Origin: Halomonas salipaludis
GTDB lineage: Bacteria; Pseudomonadota; Gammaproteobacteria; Pseudomonadales; Halomonadaceae
Direction of reading: 5' to 3'
Assembly (NCBI RefSeq): GCF_002286975.1
Contig: NZ_NSKB01000008.1
Coordinates: forward strand, 186,001-250,000
Length of the DNA stretch: 64,000 nucleotides
Every line of letters begins with the position of its first letter. Position 1 is the stretch's first letter. Of this stretch, positions 51,254 through 62,147 are shown one piece after another. The position numbers and the translations under genes were made by a program. The notes under the pieces are model-generated. The model did not search any database and was not told where the DNA came from. It saw nothing but the letters and a program-made list of their open reading frames with translations.

Positions 51254-51927
51254 GACGCATCGTCCTCGCCAGCGACCTCGGTCACCTCACGATTGACGGC
51301 GTCGACCAGTTCCTGCATGCCGAAGGGGTCCAACAGCTCACCATTGACGAAAAAGGTCGGCGTCTGGCGGATCTGGTTGGCCTTGACGTCTTCCTTGTCC
51401 TGGTCAATGACCGCTTGTACCTCAGGGGAATCCAGTTGTTCCTCTGCTGCAGCCCTGTCCAGACCGGCCACGCTGGCGATATCCAGAATAGCGGCCTCAT
51501 CGAAGCTGCCATGAGCCGCCCACTGGCTCTGCCGGGCCAGCAACGCCTCCAGCACCGGCTGGAAGACATCCTGGCGCCTGGCGACTTCCAGCACGCGAAT
51601 GGCGGTATCTGACACGTCTCCGTGGAAGGGCGTGTAGCGCACCACCAGCCGCACCTGGTCGGGGTATTCTTCCAGGATGCGCTTGGTCAGCGGATAGAAG
51701 GCACGGCAGGCCTCGCAGGCTGGATCGAAGAACTCCACGATGGTCACCGGTGCTTCTTCCGGCCCCAGAACAGGTGAGTGTGAGCGCACCAGAGAGTTCT
51801 CGGCCTGAGCGCCATCCTGGCTGGCCGCCTCGGCGCCCATGCCCAACAGCGAGGGTCTCGATACCGTCACGATGACGGCGATCAGCATCAACGCACCGGC
51901 CAGGATAAACGTCGCTTTTTTGTACAT
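51250..51927 (-). CDS. DsbA/ScsC-like periplasmic thiol:disulfide protein
   Basis: 225 residues with an N-terminal signal or anchor (ATFILAGALMLIAVIVTV). The thioredoxin-fold active site is FFDPACEACRAFYPL (CxxC = CEAC), and the cis-Pro loop is QTPTFFVNG. It resembles DsbA/ScsC-type proteins, some of which serve copper tolerance. ATG 51927 follows GGAGAA. Translationally coupled to the M23 peptidase gene downstream. Confidence 0.85.
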   Translation of the reverse strand: MYKKATFILAGALMLIAVIVTVSRPSLLGMGAEAASQDGAQAENSLVRSHSPVLGPEEAPVTIVEFFDPACEACRAFYPLTKRILEEYPDQVRLVVRYTPFHGDVSDTAIRVLEVARRQDVFQPVLEALLARQSQWAAHGSFDEAAILDIASVAGLDRAAAEEQLDSPEVQAVIDQDKEDVKANQIRQTPTFFVNGELLDPFGMQELVDAVNREVTEVAGEDDAS

Positions 51928-52028
51928 TGACTTCTCCAATTCAAGTGGTTAAGCGGAAAGCAAGACCAGAGGACTGCTGAGTGGGTCTCAACCGCTGATG
52001 GGTGCCTAAGTCGGCGAATAGTGGCGTG

Positions 52029-52943
52029 TCATCCATGCCCATATAGATTGGCTCCCTCATGCGCATGATCAATATGCTCGAATTCCAAGCTGGAGTGGCC
52101 AATGTCAAAGCGCGCTTTCAGTTGCGCCTTGATATCCGCCTTGATCGCCTCGAGCTGCTGCCAGCCTGCTTCCGTCGTCACCACGTGGCAATCAAGTGCG
52201 GCGGTATTCTCCTGCATTTGCCATAGGTGAACATGATGCACATCCTCAACCCCTTCGACGCTGCGCAGGACATCAATGACTGATTGACCCTCGACATCGG
52301 GTGGCGAGCCCAGCATCAGTGTCCGGATAGGGGTAGCTATCTCCGTAAAGGCAAGATAGAGAATATAGAGTGCAATGCCGAGCGTAATCGCGGGGTCTAC
52401 CCAGCGCATGTCGTATAGCAGAATCAGCGAGCCCCCAATGATCACCGCGATGGACGCAAACGCATCAGACAGGTTGTGCAGGAAGAGAGCCCGAATGTTG
52501 ACACTGTGTTTTTGCATCGACCAGGTGAGCAAGGCCGTTAGCGTATCGACAAGAAGAGCGACAATGCCGATGATGACGACTATCCAGCCTTGAATCTCTG
52601 GCGGGTCGATCATGCGCATCACGCCTTCATAAATTAGATAAAACCCAACGAGGATGAGGGTCGTGTAGTTGATCAGCGCTGCGACAATTTCGATTCGCCC
52701 ATAGCCGAACGTCATCTGCGAGTCTGGCGGTCGCCTCGCGATCTTGCGAGCGGCAAAGGCAATGACAAGGGCAGCCATGTCGGAAAAATTATGCAGCGCA
52801 TCCGCGATCAGCGCGAGGCTTCCCGCCAGGATACCCCCCACTATCTGAGCAACGGTCAATATCCCGTTGGCCCAGATGGCGATGCTCACCCGACGGTCAC
52901 CAGAGGTGGGGTCAAGGTGGGGATGATCGTGATGATGTCCCAT
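52029..52943 (-). CDS. Cation diffusion facilitator (CzcD-type)
   Basis: 304 residues. His-rich N terminus (MGHHHDHPHLD), six helices with ALIADALHNFSDMAALVIAF (HxxxD site) and ALFLHNLSDAFASIAVI (second HxxxD), and a cytoplasmic C-terminal domain (VEDVHHVHLWQMQ). This is a Zn/Cd/Co proton-antiport exporter. Its promoter has a MerR-type 19-bp spacer, although no merR gene is next to it. Confidence 0.92.
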   Translation of the reverse strand: MGHHHDHPHLDPTSGDRRVSIAIWANGILTVAQIVGGILAGSLALIADALHNFSDMAALVIAFAARKIARRPPDSQMTFGYGRIEIVAALINYTTLILVGFYLIYEGVMRMIDPPEIQGWIVVIIGIVALLVDTLTALLTWSMQKHSVNIRALFLHNLSDAFASIAVIIGGSLILLYDMRWVDPAITLGIALYILYLAFTEIATPIRTLMLGSPPDVEGQSVIDVLRSVEGVEDVHHVHLWQMQENTAALDCHVVTTEAGWQQLEAIKADIKAQLKARFDIGHSSLEFEHIDHAHEGANLYGHG

Positions 52944-52977
52944 GCGTCATCCTCGTGGTGTCACCTGATGACCCGGC

Positions 52978-53008
52978 AGTATAAAACCTATAGCAACTCA
53001 AGCTTCAA
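52978..53008 (-). promoter_or_regulatory. MerR-type promoter of the CDF gene
   Basis: Minus strand -35 TTGAAG (53003-53008) and -10 TATACT (52978-52983), spacing 19 bp, with CTTGAGTTGCTATAGG inside. The core GTTGCTA is shared with the cadA promoter at 48572-48602, so the same regulator (48624-49082) could drive both. Confidence 0.65.
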
Positions 53009-53116
53009 GCCCGAATTCTAATGAAGGCCGAGCCAAGGCTAAGCGTATGGAACTTTGCATAGTGGGCGCTGTACCAGACATGGTTACCATGTCCCATGCC
53101 CCGGAAGGAGCCCATT

Positions 53117-54532
53117 GTGATACCTAAGCCTCACCCGCACACCTGGCTGATGAGCCTAGCCTTACTCTTGATGCTGGCGACGCCAGCCCTCGCCGAGCCA
53201 CGGCTGCCAGACTTCACAGAGTTGGTCGACAAGGCCGCGCCGGCCGTCGTCAACATCTCCACCTCACGGGAGGTCGAGAGGTCCATGACATCCTTTCGGC
53301 AGTTTGGGGGGCAGGAGGTGCCGGAGATCTTTCGAGAGTTCTTCGGCGACCGCATCCCGATGCCACCCGGCGGTGCGCCCAATCGCAATGAGGAGCCGCG
53401 TCAGTCACTGGGATCGGGCTTCATCTTCGATGAAGACGGCTACATCATGACCAACGCCCACGTGGTCAAGGGCGCCGATAAGATCCTGGTGCGCCTGAAT
53501 GGCCGGCGTGAGCTCGAGGCTGAGCTGGTCGGTGCTGATGAAAAGACCGACGTGGCGGTCCTCAAAGTCGAGGCGGACAATCTGCCGACCCTGGAGCTCG
53601 GTGAGTCCACCGATCTCAAGGTCGGCCAGTGGGTCGCCGCCATCGGCTCTCCCTTCGGCTTCGATCACTCGGTGACGTCCGGGATCATCAGCGCCATCAA
53701 CCGCACCCTGCCTCAGGACGTCTATGTCCCCTTCATCCAGACCGACGTGGCGATCAATCCGGGTAACTCCGGAGGACCGCTCTTCAACCTGGATGGTGAA
53801 GTCGTGGGCATCAACTCCCAGATCTTGACCCGCAGCGGTGGCTACATGGGCCTCTCCTTCGCCATCCCCATCGATGTAGCACTGGATGTCGCCAACCAGC
53901 TGCGCGAAGAGGGTTACGTGAGCCGCGGCTGGCTGGGCGTCAGCATCCAGCCGGTGTCCAAGGACCTGGCGGAGTCCTTCGGCATGGAACAAGCCGAGGG
54001 TGCCTTGATCGCCGAGCTTGAGCCCGGCAGCCCTGGGGCGGAAGGCGGCCTCAAGGCCGGTGATGTCATCCTTGAGGTGAACGGCCAGGAAGTGGACCAC
54101 TCCACCACGCTGCCGCGCCTGGTCGGTCAGACGAGTCCGGGGGAAGAGGTCGAGCTCAGGGTGCGGCGCGATGGTCAGCAGGAGACCATCACGGTGGAAG
54201 TTGGCGAGTGGCCGGATGCCGGTGCCGATCAGGCCGAGGGCGACCCGGTGCGCCTCGGGATCGTGGTTCAGCCGCTGAGTAGCATGGAGAAGCGCCGGCT
54301 TGGCATTGATCACGGCGTGCGCATCGCCAAAGTCGATCCGACCGGCCATGCCGCTGCCGCCGGCATTCGCCCCGGCGATGTGCTGGTCAGCCTGGGCCAG
54401 CAACCGATAGAGAGCCCGGAACAGCTGACGGAGTTGCTTACCAACCTGCCGGACGACCAAACGGTGCCGGTTCTGCTCAACCGCGACGGCCGTGCCTATT
54501 TCGTGGCCCTGCGAGTGGGCAATGGTGACTGA
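53117..54532 (+). CDS. HtrA/Do-family periplasmic serine protease
   Basis: 471 residues from a GTG at 53117, the only start with AAGGAG at good spacing. Signal peptide (LMSLALLLMLATPALA). Trypsin-like triad: His in TNAHVVKG, Asp in KTDVAVLKV and Ser in NPGNSGGPLFN. Two PDZ domains follow (about 255-345 and 365-460). It degrades misfolded envelope proteins, like DegP/MucD. It lies among metal genes and divergent from the CDF gene. Confidence 0.93.
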   Translation: MIPKPHPHTWLMSLALLLMLATPALAEPRLPDFTELVDKAAPAVVNISTSREVERSMTSFRQFGGQEVPEIFREFFGDRIPMPPGGAPNRNEEPRQSLGSGFIFDEDGYIMTNAHVVKGADKILVRLNGRRELEAELVGADEKTDVAVLKVEADNLPTLELGESTDLKVGQWVAAIGSPFGFDHSVTSGIISAINRTLPQDVYVPFIQTDVAINPGNSGGPLFNLDGEVVGINSQILTRSGGYMGLSFAIPIDVALDVANQLREEGYVSRGWLGVSIQPVSKDLAESFGMEQAEGALIAELEPGSPGAEGGLKAGDVILEVNGQEVDHSTTLPRLVGQTSPGEEVELRVRRDGQQETITVEVGEWPDAGADQAEGDPVRLGIVVQPLSSMEKRRLGIDHGVRIAKVDPTGHAAAAGIRPGDVLVSLGQQPIESPEQLTELLTNLPDDQTVPVLLNRDGRAYFVALRVGNGD

Positions 54533-55312
54533 CCGCGACTGAGTGGCGTTCAATACATCAGCACAGCGGCGCCCTGGCGAGTAGGATCGCTGGGGCGCTT
54601 CTTCAGAATCTCGTGCATTCTAATGCGCAGCTAGGTGGCCTACTCATTAAAAGTAGTACCGCCAACCATCCGGCGGTGTTTTAGTTCAATTTTTGTGCCC
54701 CAATGGCTGATTTCTTGTCAAGCTCCCACGCCACAGGGCACGTTCCTGCAAAGCCATGGTTCAAGCAACATCGAGGCCTTCCCAGGGCCCAATGTAGGCG
54801 TGATTTTGCTATGCTGTTGCCGTTGTGATCTCTCCCTTTTGGTAAAGATCAACCCCGACTATGTGCTGGATGAGTGGTTATAAAAAACCTTAAACCATGA
54901 CTGATAAGATGCGTACTCTCAGGGCATTTAGCCGATGATGCCGCGCTTTATTTGAACAATGAAGCCGATATCTTCAAGATGCTTTAGGTACTCCCCAGGC
55001 GTTTCTCGCTACGGCTTTATAACCCAGATCCGGCCGCGACCGGGCAACATGCGATCCCACCAGCAGTTCCTGTATCGGTTGCGGCTGGTGCGGGTGAAGT
55101 GGCTGAGATGCCGTCCTAGCGAGCTTACGCCTCGTGGGCAAAACCGGACCAGCTGTTCCAGCTACTGCTCTTACCTGCTGCGCGGATCATGCAGCCGTGC
55201 TGAGCCTTCAGCGATAGTGAAGTGATGATTGAAGAGCCGAGTGCGCTAATCCGAGCGCGATAAACTACAATGCTTATCAGAAGCATCCTTGTTCACCTTA
55301 GAGCGATAAGCG
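54533..55312. other. Long non-coding gap with two terminators
   Basis: 780 bp without a supported gene. 54575-54604 holds an imperfect GC-rich hairpin followed by TTCTT, likely the HtrA-gene terminator. 54658-54677 is ACCGCC-8 nt-GGCGGT followed by TTTT, a second terminator. The remainder has short, mixed-composition frames in both strands with no family match and may be debris from an earlier insertion. Confidence 0.55.
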
Positions 55313-56398
55313 ATGACAGGACGGCGTTTCGACCGCCGGGGTTTCCTCAAGGCGGGGGGCTGGGGCCTGATGTCAGCGATAGGCCTGTCGTCGGCCCGCG
55401 CAGCCACCGTTTCGGCACCAGTGACGACCTCTTCCTCCCCTGCCGGAAGCCACGGGGCTATGACGGGCAACATGATCACCCAAGGCGAGGTCGACCATGC
55501 ACGCAATGGCTTCGATCCGACCGCCATGCTCACCGACTGGGATACCGGCAGGGTCAGCCGGCTGGCGAACGGGCAACGGCTGCGCGAGTATACGATCACC
55601 GCCATCGACAAGGAGATCGAGATCGCACCAGGGCTCTTCTTCCCGGCCTGGACCTACAATGGTCGGGTGCCGGGGCCGTCGCTGAGGGCCACCGAGGGCG
55701 ACCGGATACGCATTCGCTTCGTCAACGCCGGCAGCCATGTGCACACTCTGCACTTCCATGGCATCCACTCGGCGCGGATGGATGGCGTGCCAGGCGCCGG
55801 CGAGGTAGCACCTGGGGAAGCCTTCACCTACGAGTTCGATGCCGAGCCCTTCGGCTGCCACCTGTATCACTGTCATTCGTTGCCGTTGAAACGCCATATC
55901 CACAAGGGTCTGTACGGTGCCTTTATCGTCGACCCGGATCCGCAACGGCATCCCGAGCATGAGCCGGCGGCTCGCTCACGCCTACTGGGCAGTGAGGCGA
56001 ACGCGCGCTGGCAGGAGTTCGTGATGGTGATGAATGGCTTCGACACCAATTTCGACGAGGAGAACGAGATCTACGCGGTCAACTCGGTGGCGCATGCCTA
56101 CGTGAATCGGCCCATTCGCCTCGAGCGGGCTCGCCCGGTACGGATATACCTGATTAACGTCACCGAGTTCGATCCAGTGAACTCCCTGCACCTGCATGCC
56201 AACTTCTTCGATTACTACGATCATGGCACGACCCTGACGCCGACCCTCAGGACCGTGGATACGGTGATGCAGTGCCAGGCGCAGCGGGGCATCCTGGAAT
56301 TCTCCTTCGCCGACCACGAGCCGGGGCAGTACATGTTCCATGCCCACCAGAGCGAATTCGTGGAACTCGGCTGGATGAGTCTGTTCGAGGTGGTCTGA
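55313..56398 (+). CDS. Tat-exported multicopper oxidase (two-domain type)
   Basis: 361 residues. Tat signal with RRGFLKAGGW (twin Arg). Copper motifs in order: HTLHFHGIH, HLYHCHSLPLKRHIHKG, LHLHANFFD and MFHAHQSEFVELGW, giving the type 1 and trinuclear ligands in only two cupredoxin domains. It would oxidise Cu(I) or another metal in the periplasm. Its stop shares a base with the start of the following ZIP-like gene (TGATG), so the two are coupled. Confidence 0.85.
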   Translation: MTGRRFDRRGFLKAGGWGLMSAIGLSSARAATVSAPVTTSSSPAGSHGAMTGNMITQGEVDHARNGFDPTAMLTDWDTGRVSRLANGQRLREYTITAIDKEIEIAPGLFFPAWTYNGRVPGPSLRATEGDRIRIRFVNAGSHVHTLHFHGIHSARMDGVPGAGEVAPGEAFTYEFDAEPFGCHLYHCHSLPLKRHIHKGLYGAFIVDPDPQRHPEHEPAARSRLLGSEANARWQEFVMVMNGFDTNFDEENEIYAVNSVAHAYVNRPIRLERARPVRIYLINVTEFDPVNSLHLHANFFDYYDHGTTLTPTLRTVDTVMQCQAQRGILEFSFADHEPGQYMFHAHQSEFVELGWMSLFEVV

Positions 56399-57555
56399 TG
56401 CACCCGCGACTGTGGTTCTCGTTGCTGCTCCCCCCGCTGATGCTCGGCTTGGCGCTCCTGTGGTTCCAGATGACGCAGCCACTCGAATGGCTCGGCGTAT
56501 CGCCACCGCCGCTCGAGGAACTGACCGTCGAGCGCACCATCATCGACGACGACGGCCTCGCCCTGAAGGTACGCGCGGGGGGATCGGAACCCATGCGTAT
56601 CGCCCAGGTGCAGGTCGATGGTGCCTACTGGCGCTTCCACCAGGAGCCGGCTGGTGAGCTGTCCAGGGGGCAGGCCGCATGGCTGCAGATCCCCTATCCC
56701 TGGGTGGAGGACGAACTGCACGAGGTCACCCTGGTCACCGGCACAGGGGTCACCTTCGGGCACACCATCGAGGTGGCGGAGCCAACCCCACAGCCGAGCA
56801 TCGAGCAGTTGTCCGGCTATGGCGTGCTCGGCCTCTTTGTGGGGGTCCTGCCGGTGGCGCTGGGCATGTGCCTGCTGCCGGCGCTACAGCATGCCGGCGC
56901 GCGAGGCTTCCAGTTCACGCTGGCCCTGACCCTGGGGCTACTGGCCTTCTTGCTGGTGGACACTCTCGAGGCCGGGCTCGAACTCGCGGCCGAGGCGGCG
57001 TCGCTGTTCCAAGGGCCGGCCCTGGTCTGGCTGACGGCGCTGGTCGCCTTCCTGGCGCTGCTGGGGGTGGGGCGGCGCCATGGCCTGCCTCCGGAGGGTC
57101 GCATTCTGGCGTGGTATATCGCACTGGGCATCGGACTGCACAACCTGGGCGAGGGCCTCGCCATCGGTGGCGCCTTCGCAGCCGGTGCCGGGGCGCTGGG
57201 CACCTTCCTGGTGATCGGTTTTACGCTGCATAACCTGACCGAAGGCGTCGCCATCGCTGCTCCCCTGACGCGCCTGTCCATACCTGCCTGGATGTGGGTC
57301 GGACTAGTGGCCCTGGCCGGCTTGCCCGCGGTACTCGGCACTTGGCTGGGGGCCTATGCCTTCGCACCGCATTGGTCGGCGCTGTTCCTGGGGCTGGGAG
57401 CCGGCGCCATTCTACAGGTCTGCGTCGAAGTCGCAGATTATCTACGGCGAACCGCCGTGGCTGAGGCGATGTCGCCAGTCTCCGGCATTTCAGTGCTGGG
57501 TGTCACGGCCGGTGTCGGGATCATGTACGCCACGGCACTGCTCGTGCAGGTGTGA
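56398..57555 (+). CDS. ZIP-like metal transporter with extra N-terminal periplasmic domain
   Basis: 385 residues. After one helix (FSLLLPPLMLGLALLWF), residues 35-130 form a soluble beta-rich domain (VERTIIDDDGLALKVRAGGS and onward). Then comes a ZIP domain with GIGLHNLGEGLAIGGAFA and GFTLHNLTEGVAIAAPL (two HNxxEG sites). Most ZIP proteins lack this front part. Translational coupling to the multicopper oxidase suggests oxidation and transport of the same metal. The direction is unknown. Confidence 0.82.
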   Translation: MHPRLWFSLLLPPLMLGLALLWFQMTQPLEWLGVSPPPLEELTVERTIIDDDGLALKVRAGGSEPMRIAQVQVDGAYWRFHQEPAGELSRGQAAWLQIPYPWVEDELHEVTLVTGTGVTFGHTIEVAEPTPQPSIEQLSGYGVLGLFVGVLPVALGMCLLPALQHAGARGFQFTLALTLGLLAFLLVDTLEAGLELAAEAASLFQGPALVWLTALVAFLALLGVGRRHGLPPEGRILAWYIALGIGLHNLGEGLAIGGAFAAGAGALGTFLVIGFTLHNLTEGVAIAAPLTRLSIPAWMWVGLVALAGLPAVLGTWLGAYAFAPHWSALFLGLGAGAILQVCVEVADYLRRTAVAEAMSPVSGISVLGVTAGVGIMYATALLVQV

Positions 57556-57564
57556 CCTCGGGGC

Positions 57565-57635
57565 CACCTGTCCACTGATCGCCTCATTACACGAGGCTCG
57601 ATCAACGGGGAGCAGCGACTCCCCAGAAATTGAAG
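57565..57635 (+). repeat. Relic of merR and methyltransferase 3' ends (direct repeat, copy 1)
   Basis: 71 bp alignable with 62955-63026. On the plus strand it encodes the merR tail ([10 protein letters not shown]), on the minus strand the methyltransferase tail (FNFWGVAAPR then stop, versus [10 protein letters not shown]). It therefore preserves the convergent overlap of those two genes, although neither gene is present here. Confidence 0.8.
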
Positions 57636-57721
57636 GGCAAGCGGATTAAATGGTTGATCTTACCTTTGCATGAGAGTGAGACAAACCGGCATCTCATCGG
57701 ATTATCTGGTTGATGCTTCAC

Positions 57722-58129
57722 CTACTGCTGGTGCATGTTTCCTTCGCTAATTCCAGCAAGAACCCCACACGCCTCAACTTCCCGGTCATCGTTGCAACTC
57801 GCTCTCAGTGAAACGAGTTGTTTTTCAAGCGCTTGCAGAGCGGTTATCTGCGACCGCACATGAGAGATGTGATCATCGAGCAAGGCGTTGACGGCGGTAC
57901 AAGGCTGATGAGGGTCGTCCTGATAGCTCTGTAGTTCGTGAATCTCAGCCAGTGACAGGCCTAGGATTCTGCAGCGACGGATGAAGGCCAGCCGCTCACC
58001 ATGCTTTTCGGTATAGACACGGTAACCGTTGTCCTGCCGATCAGGCGGCGGCAACAAGCCCTGCTGTTCATAGAAGCGGATCGTCTGTGTTTCGACCCCT
58101 ACCAACTGCGCCAACTGACCAATACGCAT
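57722..58129 (-). CDS. MerR-family Cd/Pb-responsive regulator (PbrR/CadR type)
   Basis: 135 residues from ATG 58129. HTH RIGQLAQLVGVETQTIRFYE; metal cysteines C77 (HQPCTAV), C112 (RASCND) and C121 (VEACGV). The 35-9 spacing equals that of PbrR and CadR. It is divergent from the cation efflux gene and should control the 19-bp-spacer promoter at 58161-58191. Passenger gene of the ISPpu12-like element. Confidence 0.9.
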   Translation of the reverse strand: MRIGQLAQLVGVETQTIRFYEQQGLLPPPDRQDNGYRVYTEKHGERLAFIRRCRILGLSLAEIHELQSYQDDPHQPCTAVNALLDDHISHVRSQITALQALEKQLVSLRASCNDDREVEACGVLAGISEGNMHQQ

Positions 58130-58160
58130 CAGCCTCCTCCCCAACGGATTCTTTACTCTA

Positions 58161-58191
58161 TTGACCTTATAGTAGCTTTATAGTTTTAAAT
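58161..58191 (+). promoter_or_regulatory. MerR-type promoter of the efflux/lspA genes
   Basis: -35 TTGACC (58161-58166), 19-bp spacer TTATAGTAGCTTTATAGTT, -10 TTAAAT (58186-58191). The TATAGTAGC core resembles CadR/PbrR operators. It drives the cation efflux gene and lspA. Confidence 0.75.
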
Positions 58192-58224
58192 GGTACCACA
58201 ACATTGTTCAAGTGGAGTCGTATC

Positions 58225-59124
58225 ATGAACAAATCCTGTGGTGGCGGCGCCTGTGGCGGTGATGCAACGTCCGCGGCGGATACCGATATACAGGCCTCCT
58301 CCGAAGCGCCGGGGAGATGGGTCAGCGTTTATGCCGTGCCGAAGATGGACTGTCCATCAGAAGAGCGAATGATTCGCCTAGCCCTGAACGGCTTTGAGGA
58401 GGTTCGAGCGCTGTCCTTCGACTTGTCGAACCGCCGGCTGAAGGTCGTACATGACGGCGAGGTCGAGCCCGTCACCTCGAAACTGAAGACCTTGGGGCTA
58501 GGCGCCTCGCTTCAGGAAACCGTCGCTGCAAATCCGGAGACCATCAAGGCCGCCGAGTTCTCGGCAGCTTCTGCTAAGCAAGAATCCGGGGCCCTGCGCT
58601 GGTTGCTCGGCATCAATGCACTTCTGTTCGTGGTGGAAATGACTGCCGGTCTGATCGCCCAGTCCACCGGCCTGATTGGAGAATCCCTGGACAATTTTGC
58701 CGATGCGGCGGTGTACGGGCTTGCCCTTTATGCGGTTGGACATAGCGTGAAAATGCAGGTACGTGCCGCGCATCTTGCTGGTGTACTGCAACTGATCTTG
58801 GCTGTGGGCGTACTCATAGAGGTGGTGAGACGCTTTGTATTCGGTAGTGAGCCTGAATCGCTGGTGATGATGGCTATCGCATTCGTCGCATTGATTGCCA
58901 ATACCAGTTGTCTGCTGCTCATATCCAAACATCGGGAGGGCGGGGCGCACATGAAGGCAAGCTGGATATTCTCGGCCAACGACGTGGTGATCAACCTGGG
59001 GGTCATCACCGCCGGCGCCCTGGTCGCGTGGACCGGGTCCAATTATCCGGATCTGATTATCGGCACCATCGCGGGGGTCATTGTACTTAACGGTGCCAGA
59101 CGCATTCTGGCGTTGAAGGGTTAA
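58225..59124 (+). CDS. CDF-superfamily cation efflux protein with Cys-rich N terminus and HMA-like domain
   Basis: 299 residues. The N terminus is Cys/Gly-rich (KSCGGGACGGD), then an HMA-like domain (about 30-95) with VPKMDCPSEERMIRLAL, then five or six helices with TGLIGESLDNFADAAVYG and FSANDVVINLGVITAG. It exports a divalent metal, by context Pb/Cd/Zn. ATG 58225 chosen by its GGAG. The fused HMA-like front is typical of the ISPpu12 passenger. Confidence 0.85.
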   Translation: MNKSCGGGACGGDATSAADTDIQASSEAPGRWVSVYAVPKMDCPSEERMIRLALNGFEEVRALSFDLSNRRLKVVHDGEVEPVTSKLKTLGLGASLQETVAANPETIKAAEFSAASAKQESGALRWLLGINALLFVVEMTAGLIAQSTGLIGESLDNFADAAVYGLALYAVGHSVKMQVRAAHLAGVLQLILAVGVLIEVVRRFVFGSEPESLVMMAIAFVALIANTSCLLLISKHREGGAHMKASWIFSANDVVINLGVITAGALVAWTGSNYPDLIIGTIAGVIVLNGARRILALKG

Positions 59125-59127
59125 ATA

Positions 59128-59640
59128 ATGCTCATTATTGGCAAAAAGCTCTCGCCGTATGCCCTGTTGTCCATATCGGGCCTGCTGGCAGCGTCTGATC
59201 AGGCCGTAAAATGGCTGGTGCAGCAATCAATGGCCTATGGCGAGTCTATTTCAGTGACCCCGTTCTTTAACTGGGTGCACGTATGGAACACCGGTGCCGC
59301 ATTCAGTCTTTTTGCGAATGGTGGAGGCTGGCAGCGCTACTTTTTTATCGGAATCGCGGTGGTGGTCTCGATTTTTCTGATCAAGCTGATCCTTGAAAAT
59401 CGTCATAAAGGAGAAGCCATCGCTTACAGTCTTATCCTCGGTGGCGCCATGGGCAACCTGATTGACCGGGTCTTTCGCGGCTATGTTGTGGATTCCTTTG
59501 ATTTCTATTGGCGCGACTGGCATTGGCCGGCCTTCAACCTGGCTGATATTGCAATTGTCCTCGGTGCCTTACTTTTCGTTTCCGGCAGCTTGTTGGGTAA
59601 AAAAACAAACACCAATGCCGAGCCGGATGGATCTGACTGA
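59128..59640 (+). CDS. lspA: Signal peptidase II (ISPpu12-type passenger)
   Basis: 170 residues, four helices, catalytic Asp in GNLIDRVFRGYVVD and FNLADIAIVLG. It begins 3 bp after the efflux gene stop, so same transcript. It is a clear homologue of the copy at 45844-46347 (both have FFNW-x-H-x-WNTGAAFS and GGWQRY) but diverged well beyond a recent copy. It may mature metal-stress lipoproteins. Confidence 0.93.
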   Translation: MLIIGKKLSPYALLSISGLLAASDQAVKWLVQQSMAYGESISVTPFFNWVHVWNTGAAFSLFANGGGWQRYFFIGIAVVVSIFLIKLILENRHKGEAIAYSLILGGAMGNLIDRVFRGYVVDSFDFYWRDWHWPAFNLADIAIVLGALLFVSGSLLGKKTNTNAEPDGSD

Positions 59641-59661
59641 CACCTACGCCTATACAACACC

Positions 59662-61853
<2,192 letters not shown>

Positions 61854-61855
61854 AC

Positions 61856-62134
61856 TTATTCCTTAACCGTCGAGGGATAACCTGCATTGGCCGTGGCCTG
61901 GAGCAGGGCCTCAACCGTGGTCTTGGCATCATCGAAGGTGACCACGGCCTCACGATCCGGGTAGCTCACGTCGATTTGCGAGACGCCGTCCACCTTGTTG
62001 AGTGCGGCCTTGACGGTGATCGGGCAGGCGGCGCAGGTCATGCCCGGTACCGAGAGCGTCACGGTCTGCAGGGCCGCCATGGCGGGAGGGCTGAGCAGGG
62101 CGAGTATCGCGATGAGGGCGAAACGAGCTTTCAT
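61856..62134 (-). CDS. merP: Periplasmic mercury-binding protein MerP
   Basis: 92 residues: signal peptide (ALIAILALLSPPAMA) and one HMA domain with GMTCAACPITVK. It catches Hg2+ in the periplasm and hands it to MerT. It lies 2 bp upstream of merF on the minus strand. Confidence 0.96.
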   Translation of the reverse strand: MKARFALIAILALLSPPAMAALQTVTLSVPGMTCAACPITVKAALNKVDGVSQIDVSYPDREAVVTFDDAKTTVEALLQATANAGYPSTVKE

Positions 62135-62147
62135 GGAGAACCTCCTC

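Noticed and set aside
54635-55225. Short open frames in the gap after the HtrA gene
   Set aside because: No family match, no ribosome sites, and the first ones run through a terminator hairpin.
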